DNA of 64,000 bases. Source: GCA-2705445 sp002705445. GTDB lineage: Bacteria > Pseudomonadota > Gammaproteobacteria > Poriferisulfidales > GCA-002705445. The stretch's first letter is position 1; the number at the start of each line of letters is the position of its first letter. Shown here one piece after another: positions 1 to 8,275 of this stretch. The stretch lies in assembly GCA_045561235.1 (NCBI GenBank), contig JBJKYB010000002.1:372001-436000 (forward strand), written 5' to 3'. The notes below the pieces were generated by a model. The model had not been told where the DNA came from. It saw only the letters and a program-made list of their open reading frames with translations, and ran no database searches. A program made the translations under genes and the position numbers.

Positions 1-452
1 AAAGCAATAGCACCAGCTTGTTTTAATTCCATCATTGGGCTAAGATTTTTACTATCAAGATTTTTGGTAAGTGATGCTAAAACTTTAACTTTACATAAAC
101 CAACATTTTTAAATATATTTTCAACAAGTTTTATCTGAGCTGGAGTATCAATTACTGGCTGAGTATCAGGCATGTAGCACACTGTAGTTATTCCAGAAGA
201 AACCGCTGCTTTAGATTCACTATGAATTGTTGCATCTTTCTCAAGCCCTGGCTCTCTAAACCTTACAGATAAATCTATTAAACCCGGGCATATAATTTGA
301 TTTTCGGCATCAATTATCTTTGGTGAATTAAGTTTAGTTGTATCCTCATCAATACCAATTATTTTTCCATTCTTAACATATATATCATGAACTCCAGAGA
401 TTTCTCCCCCTGGGTTTACTAAGTTACCTGATTTTATTATTAAATCACTCAT
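1..452 (-). CDS. pyrX: Non-catalytic dihydroorotase-like protein (PyrC'/PyrX), C-terminal part missing
   Basis: About 150 codons are visible before the window edge cuts the gene. The N-terminus is that of the dihydroorotase/amidohydrolase family (LIDLSVRFREPG at about residues 56-67, then a GITTVCYMPDTQPV stretch). In catalytic dihydroorotases the corresponding segment is D-x-H-x-H-x-R-E-P-G with two metal-binding histidines; here both are replaced (S, R). This matches the inactive PyrC' subunits known from Pseudomonas, which hold the aspartate transcarbamoylase dodecamer together rather than hydrolysing dihydroorotate. It starts 12 bp after pyrB, as in the Pseudomonas pyrB-pyrC' pair. An active PyrC would then be expected elsewhere in the genome. 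The substitution is seen directly; the structural role is inferred from the family. Confidence 0.82.
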   Translation of the reverse strand, partial: MSDLIIKSGNLVNPGGEISGVHDIYVKNGKIIGIDEDTTKLNSPKIIDAENQIICPGLIDLSVRFREPGLEKDATIHSESKAAVSSGITTVCYMPDTQPVIDTPAQIKLVENIFKNVGLCKVKVLASLTKNLDSKNLSPMMELKQAGAIA

Positions 453-464
453 AGTTTTAATTAT

Positions 465-1478
465 CTAAGGCTGCATGGAAAGTGATAAAATTGCCATCCG
501 TACAGCGATGCCATTTGAAACCTGTTCCAATATCACAGATCTATCTCCATCGGCTACCTCGGAGCTTATTTCAACTCCACGATTGACTGGTCCGGGATGC
601 ATAACTATTCCTTTTTTTGAAATAAGTTCTAGCCTTTTTGGAGAAAAACCATATAAGTTATAATATTCATGTTCGTCTGGAATAAAACTTGAATTCATTC
701 TTTCATTTTGTAATCTAAGCATTATTACAACATCACAATCTTTAATTCCTTTATCCATGTCAACATATGGGGTTACACCCATATACTCTATACCAGCTGG
801 CAATAATGTTTTAGGTCCAATAACTCTAATATCAGGAACCTCTAGGATTCTTAAAGCATGCATTAAAGATCTAGCTACTCTTGAATGTAAAATATCTCCA
901 ACAATAGCAACTTTTATCTTTGTAAAATCAGAAAAATACTTTCTAATCGTAAAGATATCTAACATCGCCTGGGTTGGATGAGCATGTCTTCCGTCTCCAG
1001 CATTGATCACACTAATATTCGAAGAAACATTTTTTGAAATAAACTCTGCTGCTCCAGATGACGGGTGTCTTACTATAAACATATCGCAATGCATTGCTTC
1101 TAAATTTCTCAATGTATCAAGTAAGGTTTCACCTTTTTTAGTAGCACTGTAATCTAAATTTATATTCAAAAAATCAGCCGAAAGTCTCTTAGCAGCTAAT
1201 TCGAAAGTTGTTCTCGTTCTTGTGCTAGCCTCAAAAAATAAATTAACTATCGTTTTCCCTCTTAATAAAGGAACTTTTTTAACTGGTTGTCCAGATACTC
1301 CGGCGAATGATTCGGCTAGATCCAAAATATCCAGAATCAAAGATTTAGGTAGATTTTCTATATCCAAAAAATGGCGTAAATGCTTTTGAGAAACAACATT
1401 AGATTTGTTTTGATCTTTATTATGTATGTTTATTTCGTTGTTTTCAGCCAAGTTAAGTACCTTAAGTTTTTTTGTCAA
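465..1478 (-). CDS. pyrB: Aspartate carbamoyltransferase catalytic subunit
   Basis: Catalyses carbamoyl phosphate + aspartate to N-carbamoyl-aspartate, the committed step of pyrimidine synthesis. The 337-residue protein has the carbamoyl-phosphate loop STRTRTTFE at 85-93 and HPTQAMLDIF further on. An N-terminal extension of about 30 residues before the catalytic fold is typical of the class A, PyrC'-associated enzymes. The start is TTG, supported by GGAG four bases upstream, and overlaps the end of pyrR by 17 bp. With the pseudo-dihydroorotase directly downstream, the holoenzyme is probably the PyrB6-PyrC'6 type. No pyrI regulatory subunit is present. Confidence 0.96.
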   Translation of the reverse strand: MTKKLKVLNLAENNEINIHNKDQNKSNVVSQKHLRHFLDIENLPKSLILDILDLAESFAGVSGQPVKKVPLLRGKTIVNLFFEASTRTRTTFELAAKRLSADFLNINLDYSATKKGETLLDTLRNLEAMHCDMFIVRHPSSGAAEFISKNVSSNISVINAGDGRHAHPTQAMLDIFTIRKYFSDFTKIKVAIVGDILHSRVARSLMHALRILEVPDIRVIGPKTLLPAGIEYMGVTPYVDMDKGIKDCDVVIMLRLQNERMNSSFIPDEHEYYNLYGFSPKRLELISKKGIVMHPGPVNRGVEISSEVADGDRSVILEQVSNGIAVRMAILSLSMQP

Positions 1479-1974
1479 TTATCTCCAATATCATTGGATC
1501 TGGACCTAATAATTTTATATTTTTGTTGTTGTCTAATTCTATTCTTTCCCCATAAATATCTGCAGTTATTGGTAACTCTTTTCCATTTCTTTCGACTAAA
1601 ACAACTAATGTAACTGAGTGAGGTCTTCCGAAATCAAATATTTCATTTATTGCCGCTCTGGTTGTTCTTCCTGTATACAAAACATCGTCTACTAATATGA
1701 CATGCTTATCATCTATAGAAATTGGCATTTCAGTTGGTTCAACCCTTGGATTGACACCAACTTTACTAAAATCATCCCTATAGAAACTGATATTAAGTGA
1801 TGCTGCCTTACCCTTATAACCAAGATTTCTTTGTAATAAATCTGCTATCCAAGCACCGCCTGTATGGACGCCTATCATTAAAGGGTTATGAATATTATTT
1901 TTTAAAAGATAATCCTTGAGAGAATTTTCAATCTTCTGAAGTAATGCCTGTGTCTGCTCTTTTGAATATTTCAT
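1462..1974 (-). CDS. pyrR: PyrR bifunctional pyrimidine regulator / uracil phosphoribosyltransferase
   Basis: A phosphoribosyltransferase-fold protein of about 170 residues with the PRPP-binding motif VILVDDVLYTGRTTRA near residues 94-109 and the PyrR segment YRDDF near 67-71. In many bacteria PyrR controls pyr mRNA and also makes UMP from uracil; in pyrR-pyrB-pyrC' clusters of gammaproteobacteria its regulatory role is less clear. I chose the ATG at 1974 over the TTG two codons upstream. The first ~47 bp overlap yqgF, and the end overlaps pyrB, so the three genes are probably translationally coupled. No attenuator is visible because the gene sits deep inside an operon. Confidence 0.92.
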   Translation of the reverse strand: MKYSKEQTQALLQKIENSLKDYLLKNNIHNPLMIGVHTGGAWIADLLQRNLGYKGKAASLNISFYRDDFSKVGVNPRVEPTEMPISIDDKHVILVDDVLYTGRTTRAAINEIFDFGRPHSVTLVVLVERNGKELPITADIYGERIELDNNKNIKLLGPDPMILEIIDKKT

Positions 1975-2386
1975 TTTCAAAATAAGATTGTAATATTAAA
2001 GCGGCAGCAATTCTATCTATTTCTTGCTTATTAATCCTTTTTTTTCTCCCAGCCTTCATTTGAGCAGCTAACTCCGACTGAGCATAATTTGATGAATAAT
2101 CTTCATTGTAAAAAATTACATCAAGATTTAGATTTTTCTTTAACATTTGTCCGAAATTTTTTATCTTTTTGTTTATTTCTTGATCTTTATACATTTCAGG
2201 CATACCAATAATTATTTTGGATATCTCCCATTCTTCTACTATTTTCAAAACAGTATTACAAGTTTCTAAAGAACCATTATTTATAATTGTTTTTAGTGGA
2301 GAGACTATTTTACTTTCCGTATCTCCTACTGCCAAACCAATTCTTTTTTCACCGAAATCTAAAGACAAAATTTTAATTGAATTCAT
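1928..2386 (-). CDS. yqgF: YqgF/RuvX family RNase H-fold protein (pre-16S rRNA processing)
   Basis: A 152-residue RNase H-like protein beginning LSLDFGEKRIGLAVGD, the family's first strand and catalytic Asp, followed by IIIGMPEMY and a C-terminal DRIAAALILQSYF helix. YqgF (RuvX) is a nuclease involved in maturation of the 16S rRNA 5' end. It overlaps gshB by 14 bp upstream and pyrR by about 47-53 bp downstream. The gshB-yqgF-pyrR-pyrB order is common in gammaproteobacteria, which supports the call. Confidence 0.93.
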   Translation of the reverse strand: MNSIKILSLDFGEKRIGLAVGDTESKIVSPLKTIINNGSLETCNTVLKIVEEWEISKIIIGMPEMYKDQEINKKIKNFGQMLKKNLNLDVIFYNEDYSSNYAQSELAAQMKAGRKKRINKQEIDRIAAALILQSYFENEIFKRADTGITSED

Positions 2387-3317
2387 TTATTTTCTCCCAA
2401 AATTTCATTCCTAAATCAATATTATGAAATTTATTAATTTCAGATATACATGTTGGAGAAGTAATATTTATTTCCGTAATTTTATCGCCAATCATATCTA
2501 TACCTGCAAAAAAAATATTTTCGTTTTTAAGATAATTGGCAATTTCATTACAAATGTTTAATTCTTTTTTATTTAAAAGGTACTTTTTTATTGTGCCACC
2601 TGCTGCTAAGTTTGATCTGTGATCATTTTTATTGGGCTTCCTAATAACGGCTTCTTTATATACTTCTCCATTAATAACAATTATTCGCTTATCACCAATG
2701 CTAGCTTCTTTAATATATTGTTGAGCCAAAATATAATTTTTTCCCATATTTGTTATCTCTTCAAGTATTACATTAAAATTCTTATCTTTTTCCTCTAAGA
2801 AATATACAGACCTTCCTCCCATTAAGTTCAATGGTTTCAATATAATATTTTTATGAAGATTTCTAAATTTTTGAATATCGTCCTTGCTACATGATACTAA
2901 GCTTTCAGGAATGTACTTTGGAAAATTTAACGTTATTAACTTCTCATTATGATTTCTTAATGCAAATCCTGGATTGATTATTTTTGAATTTTTTTGGTTA
3001 ATAGAATCTAATATCTGTGTTATGTAAATATAGTTGTTATCAACAGGAGGATCTTTTCTCATTAAAATATAATCAAAATTTGATAGCTGTTTTGATTTAA
3101 TATTTGATATCTTAAAGAAGGGATCATTTTTTTTATTAATTTTTAAATCGCCAATTTTACCTGCTGGCCCATTTGTGTTTATCGATAAAGTTTCTGGGAT
3201 TAAGTAAGATACTTTATAGCCAAATTCTTGTGCCGAAAGAATTAGCTGATAAGTTGTGTCTTTTTTTATATCTATAGACTCTATTGGGTCCATAATAATA
3301 AGTACTTTTTTACTCAT
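2373..3317 (-). CDS. gshB: Glutathione synthetase
   Basis: ATP-grasp ligase joining gamma-glutamylcysteine and glycine to make glutathione. The 314 residues match the usual proteobacterial length. Visible family motifs are LMRKDPPVD (N-terminal domain), NLMGGRSVYFL (nucleotide loop), GDKRIIVINGEVYKEAVIRK and the C-terminal ITEINITSPTCISEI. Its ATGA start/stop overlap with rsmE (4 bp) and 14-bp overlap with yqgF indicate co-translation in the long minus-strand operon. gshA is not in the window. Confidence 0.96.
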   Translation of the reverse strand: MSKKVLIIMDPIESIDIKKDTTYQLILSAQEFGYKVSYLIPETLSINTNGPAGKIGDLKINKKNDPFFKISNIKSKQLSNFDYILMRKDPPVDNNYIYITQILDSINQKNSKIINPGFALRNHNEKLITLNFPKYIPESLVSCSKDDIQKFRNLHKNIILKPLNLMGGRSVYFLEEKDKNFNVILEEITNMGKNYILAQQYIKEASIGDKRIIVINGEVYKEAVIRKPNKNDHRSNLAAGGTIKKYLLNKKELNICNEIANYLKNENIFFAGIDMIGDKITEINITSPTCISEINKFHNIDLGMKFWEKINEFN

Positions 3318-4048
3318 AAGTTTTTACTGCTATTTATTATTTTAATATATGAAATTGCTGCTATAGCAGCTGTTTCAACTCTTAAGATATTATCACCTAA
3401 GCTTACTGATGAAAAATTCGATTGTTTAGCGTACAAATATTCATCCTGAGAAAAATCACCTTCGGGTCCGACTAATATTGACGTCGAACAAAATGGTTTA
3501 TTATAAAGATTATTTATCATATCTTTAGATTTCGTATCAAGTATAATTTTTTTTTCAGATTTACAATTTTTTATATAATCCTGAAAAGAAATAATTTTTT
3601 TAATATCTGGCAAATAAGATCTTTCAGATTGTTCGCAAGAACTAATAGATATGCTTTTCCAATGATTAAATTTTTTTTCAAAATCTAATTTTTTATGATT
3701 AAAAATTGAGTTTTTTGAAATTAATGGTTGCAATGATGTAACACCAAGCTCAGTTAGCTTTTTTATTATAAGATCAGAGCAGGGATTCTTGCATAGACTA
3801 AATGCTAGTTCTGTATTAAAAACTTCTTTTTCAAAAAAAACTTTATGTTCTATATATATTTCAAAATGCTTTGCAGCAATATCCTTAATATAACCAAAGA
3901 AGTCATATCCAGTATTATTAAATAAGACAACTTCTTGGTTTACTTTCGCCTTTAATACTTTTGATAGATAGTGAAAGGAATCATCTTTGAGTAATACCTT
4001 GAAACCTTCATCTAAAGGTTTCTCGATATATAATCTAAGTGAACGCAC
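3314..4048 (-). CDS. rsmE: 16S rRNA (uracil(1498)-N(3))-methyltransferase RsmE
   Basis: SPOUT-class, SAM-dependent methyltransferase that modifies U1498 of 16S rRNA. Of the 244 residues, the diagnostic C-terminal knot motifs are ILVGPEGDFSQDE and SLGDNILRVETAAIAA, and the N-terminal PUA-like segment starts MRSLRLYIEKPL. It lies 8 bp after ahcY and overlaps gshB by 4 bp. The rsmE-gshB pairing is a frequent gammaproteobacterial arrangement. Confidence 0.95.
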   Translation of the reverse strand: MRSLRLYIEKPLDEGFKVLLKDDSFHYLSKVLKAKVNQEVVLFNNTGYDFFGYIKDIAAKHFEIYIEHKVFFEKEVFNTELAFSLCKNPCSDLIIKKLTELGVTSLQPLISKNSIFNHKKLDFEKKFNHWKSISISSCEQSERSYLPDIKKIISFQDYIKNCKSEKKIILDTKSKDMINNLYNKPFCSTSILVGPEGDFSQDEYLYAKQSNFSSVSLGDNILRVETAAIAAISYIKIINSSKNL

Positions 4049-4056
4049 TATATAAA

Positions 4057-5367
4057 TTAATACCTATATGTATCGTTTTTAAATGGTCCTTTTTGATCAA
4101 CACTAATATAATCGGCCTGCATGTTAGTAAGCTCGGTAAGTTTTGCTCCAACTTTATCTAAATGCAAACGTGCAACTTCTTCATCTAAAATTTTAGGCAG
4201 AACATAAACTTCGTTTTTATAGTTTGACGAATTTTTCCATAATTCAATTTGAGCTAAAACTTGATTGGTGAAAGATGCTGACATTACATAGCTAGGGTGT
4301 CCAGTAGCACAGCCTAAGTTAATCAACCTTCCCTCTGCTAACAAGATAATTTTTTTACCGTCTGGAAATTCAATATGGTCAACTTGAGGTTTAATATTAT
4401 CCCACTTACATTTTTTTATAGCATCTACATCTATTTCATTATCAAAATGTCCTATATTGCAAACGATTGCTTGGTCTTTCATCTTTTCCATATGATCATA
4501 AGTTATTACAGATGCATTACCAGTAGCGGTACAAAATATATCAACCTCAGATACAACTGACTCTACTGTAACTACCTTAAAACCTTCCATAGCTGCTTGC
4601 AAAGCGCAGATCGGGTCAATTTCTGTTACCCAAACAATTGCTCCTGCATTTCTTAATGATTGCGCTGATCCCTTGCCTACATCACCAAAACCGCATACTA
4701 GAGCTGTTTTTCCTGAAATCATTACATCAGTTGCTCTTTTAATTCCATCAACAAGAGATTCTCTACAACCATACAAATTATCAAATTTGGATTTCGTTAC
4801 GGAGTCATTTACATTAAAAGCAGGAACTTTGAGTTCTTCCTTTTTAACCATTTCATATAAACGATGAACGCCTGTAGTTGTTTCTTCCGATAGACCCTTA
4901 ACTTCTGAAAGAAGCTCTGGATATTTTTCATGTATTATAGATGTTAAATCACCACCATCATCAAGAATCATATTTGGTTTCCATGTTGGGTCTCCAATGA
5001 TGGTTTGGTCTATGCACCACAGATACTCCTCTTCAGTCTCACCCTTCCATGCAAAAACTGGAATACCTTTTTCTGCAATTGCAGCAGCAGCGTGGTCTTG
5101 AGTTGAATATATATTACAAGACGACCATCGAACACTTGCTCCGAGGTCTACTAAAGTTTCAATTAATACGGCTGTTTGAATTGTCATGTGCAAACAACCT
5201 ACTATCTTTGCCCCCTTTAATGGTTGGTCTTTTCCGTACTTTTCTCTTAATGCCATTAGCCCAGGCATTTCAGTTTCAGCAATTCTCATCTCTTTATAAC
5301 CCCAATCGGCTAAAGAAATATCTGCTATTTTGTAATCTGGTCCAATTTTTTCTACAACTTTACTCAT
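4057..5367 (-). CDS. ahcY: Adenosylhomocysteinase (S-adenosylhomocysteine hydrolase)
   Basis: NAD-dependent enzyme splitting S-adenosylhomocysteine into adenosine and homocysteine, which removes the product inhibitor of methyltransferases. The 436 residues include GAKIVGCLHMTIQTAVLIET, the NAD-binding GFGDVGKGSAQSL, CNIGHFDNEID and the C-terminal PFKNDTYRY. It sits 13 bp after metK, so SAM synthesis and SAH recycling are made together. The gap is too small for an independent SAH riboswitch. Sequence conservation is high, which leaves little doubt. Confidence 0.98.
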   Translation of the reverse strand: MSKVVEKIGPDYKIADISLADWGYKEMRIAETEMPGLMALREKYGKDQPLKGAKIVGCLHMTIQTAVLIETLVDLGASVRWSSCNIYSTQDHAAAAIAEKGIPVFAWKGETEEEYLWCIDQTIIGDPTWKPNMILDDGGDLTSIIHEKYPELLSEVKGLSEETTTGVHRLYEMVKKEELKVPAFNVNDSVTKSKFDNLYGCRESLVDGIKRATDVMISGKTALVCGFGDVGKGSAQSLRNAGAIVWVTEIDPICALQAAMEGFKVVTVESVVSEVDIFCTATGNASVITYDHMEKMKDQAIVCNIGHFDNEIDVDAIKKCKWDNIKPQVDHIEFPDGKKIILLAEGRLINLGCATGHPSYVMSASFTNQVLAQIELWKNSSNYKNEVYVLPKILDEEVARLHLDKVGAKLTELTNMQADYISVDQKGPFKNDTYRY

Positions 5368-5380
5368 AATTATGTCTCCG

Positions 5381-6547
5381 TCATATCAAACTTTTAATAT
5401 TGTCGATTTTATCAGTTTTTTCCCAAGAAAGATCTAAATCAGCTCTTCCAAAATGACCGTAAGAGGCAGTATCTTTATATATAGGCCTCAAAAGTTTAAG
5501 CATATTGGTTATGCCCCATGGGCGCAAGTCAAAAACCTCGTTAATTATATGTACAATTTTTGCCTCGTCAATTGCTGCTGTACCAAAGGTATCAACACTA
5601 ATTGAAGTTGGTTCGGCTACTCCTATTGCATAAGAAATCTGAATTTCACATTTTTGTGCTAACCCAGCTGCAACAATATTTTTTGCAACGTATCTTGCAG
5701 CATATGCTGCTGATCTGTCGACTTTTGAAGGGTCTTTTCCTGAAAAAGCTCCTCCTCCATGTCTTGCCATACCACCATATGTATCCACAATTATTTTTCT
5801 TCCCGTAAGACCACAATCTCCAACAGGCCCACCTATTTCAAAAGAACCAGTTGGATTTATATGAATTTTTGTTTCTTTCGTAAGATAAGATGAAGGTAAA
5901 ACGTCTTTTATTACCGCCTCAAAGATATAATCCTTAATTTCCTTTTGACTTACATTCGGGGAATGTTGAGATGAAATGACAACTGTATCAATAGAATGAA
6001 TTTTTCCATTATCATATTTCATAGTTACCTGACTTTTTGCATCAGGTCGAAGCCAACCAACATCATCTGCTTTTCTTAATTGAGCTAATTTATGAACTAA
6101 TCTGTGAGAATACGTAATTGGGGCTGGCATTAATACATCTGTTTCATTATTTGCATATCCAAACATCAGTCCCTGATCGCCTGCACCCTGATCTTCATCG
6201 TTACCTTTATCTACTCCTTGAGCAATATCAGTTGACTGTAAACCTATCTTATTTATAAATTCAACAGTTTTTGAATTAAAACCTAAATCTTCTGAATCAT
6301 AGCCAATTTCGTTTATAGTGTTTCTAACAATATCTTCATAATCTATATTTGCAGAAGTAGTTATCTCGCCTCCCAAGACTACGACACCAAGCGATCCTTC
6401 CTCAGATTTAACTAATGTTTCGCAGGCAACCCTAGCTCTGTTATCTTCTAATAGAGCAGCATCTAAAATGGCATCAGATATTTGATCACATAACTTATCT
6501 GGGTGCCCTTCAGATACGGATTCAGAAGTAAATACTTTAGATTTCAT
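5381..6547 (-). CDS. metK: S-adenosylmethionine synthetase
   Basis: Makes SAM from methionine and ATP. The 388-residue protein shows ESVSEGHPDKLCDQISDA at the N-terminus, the signature GAGDQGLMFGYA in the central domain, and the phosphate loop GGGAFSGKDPSKVDRS. It is followed after 13 bp by ahcY. It also lies 34 bp downstream of cmoB, whose cofactor carboxy-SAM is derived from SAM by CmoA, so the operon groups SAM supply with SAM users (cmoA, cmoB, rsmE). No SAM riboswitch is recognisable in the 34-bp gap. Confidence 0.98.
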   Translation of the reverse strand: MKSKVFTSESVSEGHPDKLCDQISDAILDAALLEDNRARVACETLVKSEEGSLGVVVLGGEITTSANIDYEDIVRNTINEIGYDSEDLGFNSKTVEFINKIGLQSTDIAQGVDKGNDEDQGAGDQGLMFGYANNETDVLMPAPITYSHRLVHKLAQLRKADDVGWLRPDAKSQVTMKYDNGKIHSIDTVVISSQHSPNVSQKEIKDYIFEAVIKDVLPSSYLTKETKIHINPTGSFEIGGPVGDCGLTGRKIIVDTYGGMARHGGGAFSGKDPSKVDRSAAYAARYVAKNIVAAGLAQKCEIQISYAIGVAEPTSISVDTFGTAAIDEAKIVHIINEVFDLRPWGITNMLKLLRPIYKDTASYGHFGRADLDLSWEKTDKIDNIKSLI

Positions 6548-6581
6548 AACTTACCTTTTTTTTGAATAAATATTATCATAA

Positions 6582-7571
6582 TCATCTTTTTTGAGCTACA
6601 AATATACTCCTACAAACTGGAGGGTAGCCTTCCAATGTATTTCCATTTGGCAATATAAACTCTCTAAGGCTTTTTCCATTCATCCACTTTGTAGATCTTT
6701 GCTCACTTGAATCTGTAAAACTATCATTGACTATCTCTATATTTTTAAAACCATTAGAAATCATTAAATCGTTTAAATTATTTTTTGTAAAAATAGTCCC
6801 TATATTTTTCATTCCAGCATATGTTTGATTTTTCTTAACATCTATATTATCTGGCAAATTTGAAATAATTGTCTCTAAAATTATATAGCCGTTTTTTTTA
6901 ACTAGTTGCTTAAGTGAATTTAAATGGTTACAAGGGTTTTTTGAATGATATAAAATTCCCATTGAAAGAACTAAATCAAAATTAATTTTCTTAAAATCAA
7001 ATTCCTCTGAAGAGCATGGCAAAACAATTAACTCTTGAATTTGTTTTGTATAAAATTTTAAAGCTAAAAATTGCATTACATATAAAGCCGTTTTATCCAT
7101 TCCAACAATTAAATCAGGCTTTAATCCTAGAAGCTTATAAGAGTAGTAACCATTGCTACAACCTATATCAGCTATTTTCATGCCCTTAATGTTTGGAAGG
7201 TGACTTCGAATCCTTTGCCATTTTTTATCTGAACGCCATTCGGAATCTATTTCCAAACCAAAGATATTAAATGGCCCTTTTCTCCAAGGGCTTAACTTTA
7301 ACAGTTCTTTTTCAAGGGTTTTTATTTGAACTTCATTGATTTCATCTTTTTCACCAATAGTGATGCTGGAATTGAAGTAGTCCAAATAATTAGTAGGTAT
7401 TATAGGAAGACTATTCAAAATCTTAATCCATTTATTCAGATTACCATGGTTATAAAAATTTTTATTTTCCAAAAATATATTAAATAAAAAATCATACTCT
7501 CTAAAAGTATAGTCATTATAAAAATTTTTATTTTTTAAGTAAGATACTATATCTGTTTTATTAAGACCCAT
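6582..7571 (-). CDS. cmoB: tRNA U34 carboxymethyltransferase CmoB
   Basis: Transfers the carboxymethyl group of carboxy-SAM to 5-hydroxyuridine at tRNA wobble position 34, giving cmo5U. The 329 residues have the long N-terminal helical region typical of CmoB, the segment RKGPFNIFGLEIDSEWRSD near residue 97, the SAM-fold loop IADIGCSNGYYSYKLLGL and MGILYHSKNP. It starts inside cmoA (25-bp overlap), the usual pairing of the two enzymes of the pathway. Confidence 0.96.
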   Translation of the reverse strand: MGLNKTDIVSYLKNKNFYNDYTFREYDFLFNIFLENKNFYNHGNLNKWIKILNSLPIIPTNYLDYFNSSITIGEKDEINEVQIKTLEKELLKLSPWRKGPFNIFGLEIDSEWRSDKKWQRIRSHLPNIKGMKIADIGCSNGYYSYKLLGLKPDLIVGMDKTALYVMQFLALKFYTKQIQELIVLPCSSEEFDFKKINFDLVLSMGILYHSKNPCNHLNSLKQLVKKNGYIILETIISNLPDNIDVKKNQTYAGMKNIGTIFTKNNLNDLMISNGFKNIEIVNDSFTDSSEQRSTKWMNGKSLREFILPNGNTLEGYPPVCRSIFVAQKR

Positions 7572-8275
7572 GAGACAAAATTATAGCACTGAAACCATTT
7601 ATAGAAATTAAAGCAACCGACATCATTAAAACGGTTTTCATGTATTTTTTCGCTTTCAATTATCATTGTTTCTGAAAGTGCAATTTTTTTTCTATCAATT
7701 TCTTCTTTTGTATACCCATTATTTTGTTTAAAAAAATCATGAAAGTTTTTGAAAAATATATCATCGGACTTTTTATCTAACTTTATCTTTTCAGTAATAA
7801 TAATTATTCCTCCTTTATTTATTTGTGAGAAAATTTTTTTTAATAGATTTCTTCTTTTCTCTACAGGTATAAACTGTAAAGTTAAATTTAAAATTACGAT
7901 TGAGGAATTATCAATATTAATATCTAAAATGTCAGAATGTATAAACGTAATTTGCTCTCTACAAATATTTTTTTTACATATATTAATCATCGCCTCTGAA
8001 GAATCTACGGCGTATATATTTACCTTATCATTTTCTAATTTTTCTAATACTGATAATGAACATGCGCACAAGGATGATCCCAAGTCATATATTGCAGTAT
8101 TTGGTTGGTAAAATTTTTTTGCAAGTACACCTATATTCTCAACTAGAAACTCGTAACCTGGAACGGATCTATTTACCATGTCATCAAAAACGTTTGCTAC
8201 CTCGTCATCAAAAATAAATTTATTTATTTTCTTTTTTTCATTTTTATACAAACTATCTTTCTTAAGATTCTTCAT
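7547..8275 (-). CDS. cmoA: Carboxy-S-adenosyl-L-methionine synthase CmoA
   Basis: Converts SAM and prephenate to carboxy-SAM, the donor used by CmoB. The 242-residue methyltransferase-fold protein contains FDDEVANVFDDMVNRSVPGY, a strong CmoA signature, then IYDLGSSLCACSLSVLEKL as the cofactor loop and a VILNLTLQFIP segment. It overlaps the upstream phosphofructokinase gene by 4 bp (ATGA) and cmoB by 25 bp. Confidence 0.96.
   Translation of the reverse strand: MKNLKKDSLYKNEKKKINKFIFDDEVANVFDDMVNRSVPGYEFLVENIGVLAKKFYQPNTAIYDLGSSLCACSLSVLEKLENDKVNIYAVDSSEAMINICKKNICREQITFIHSDILDINIDNSSIVILNLTLQFIPVEKRRNLLKKIFSQINKGGIIIITEKIKLDKKSDDIFFKNFHDFFKQNNGYTKEEIDRKKIALSETMIIESEKIHENRFNDVGCFNFYKWFQCYNFVSWVLIKQI

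Noticed and set aside
5368..5380. SAH or SAM riboswitch at metK/ahcY
   Set aside because: Gaps of 13 and 34 bp are too small and show no conserved aptamer elements.
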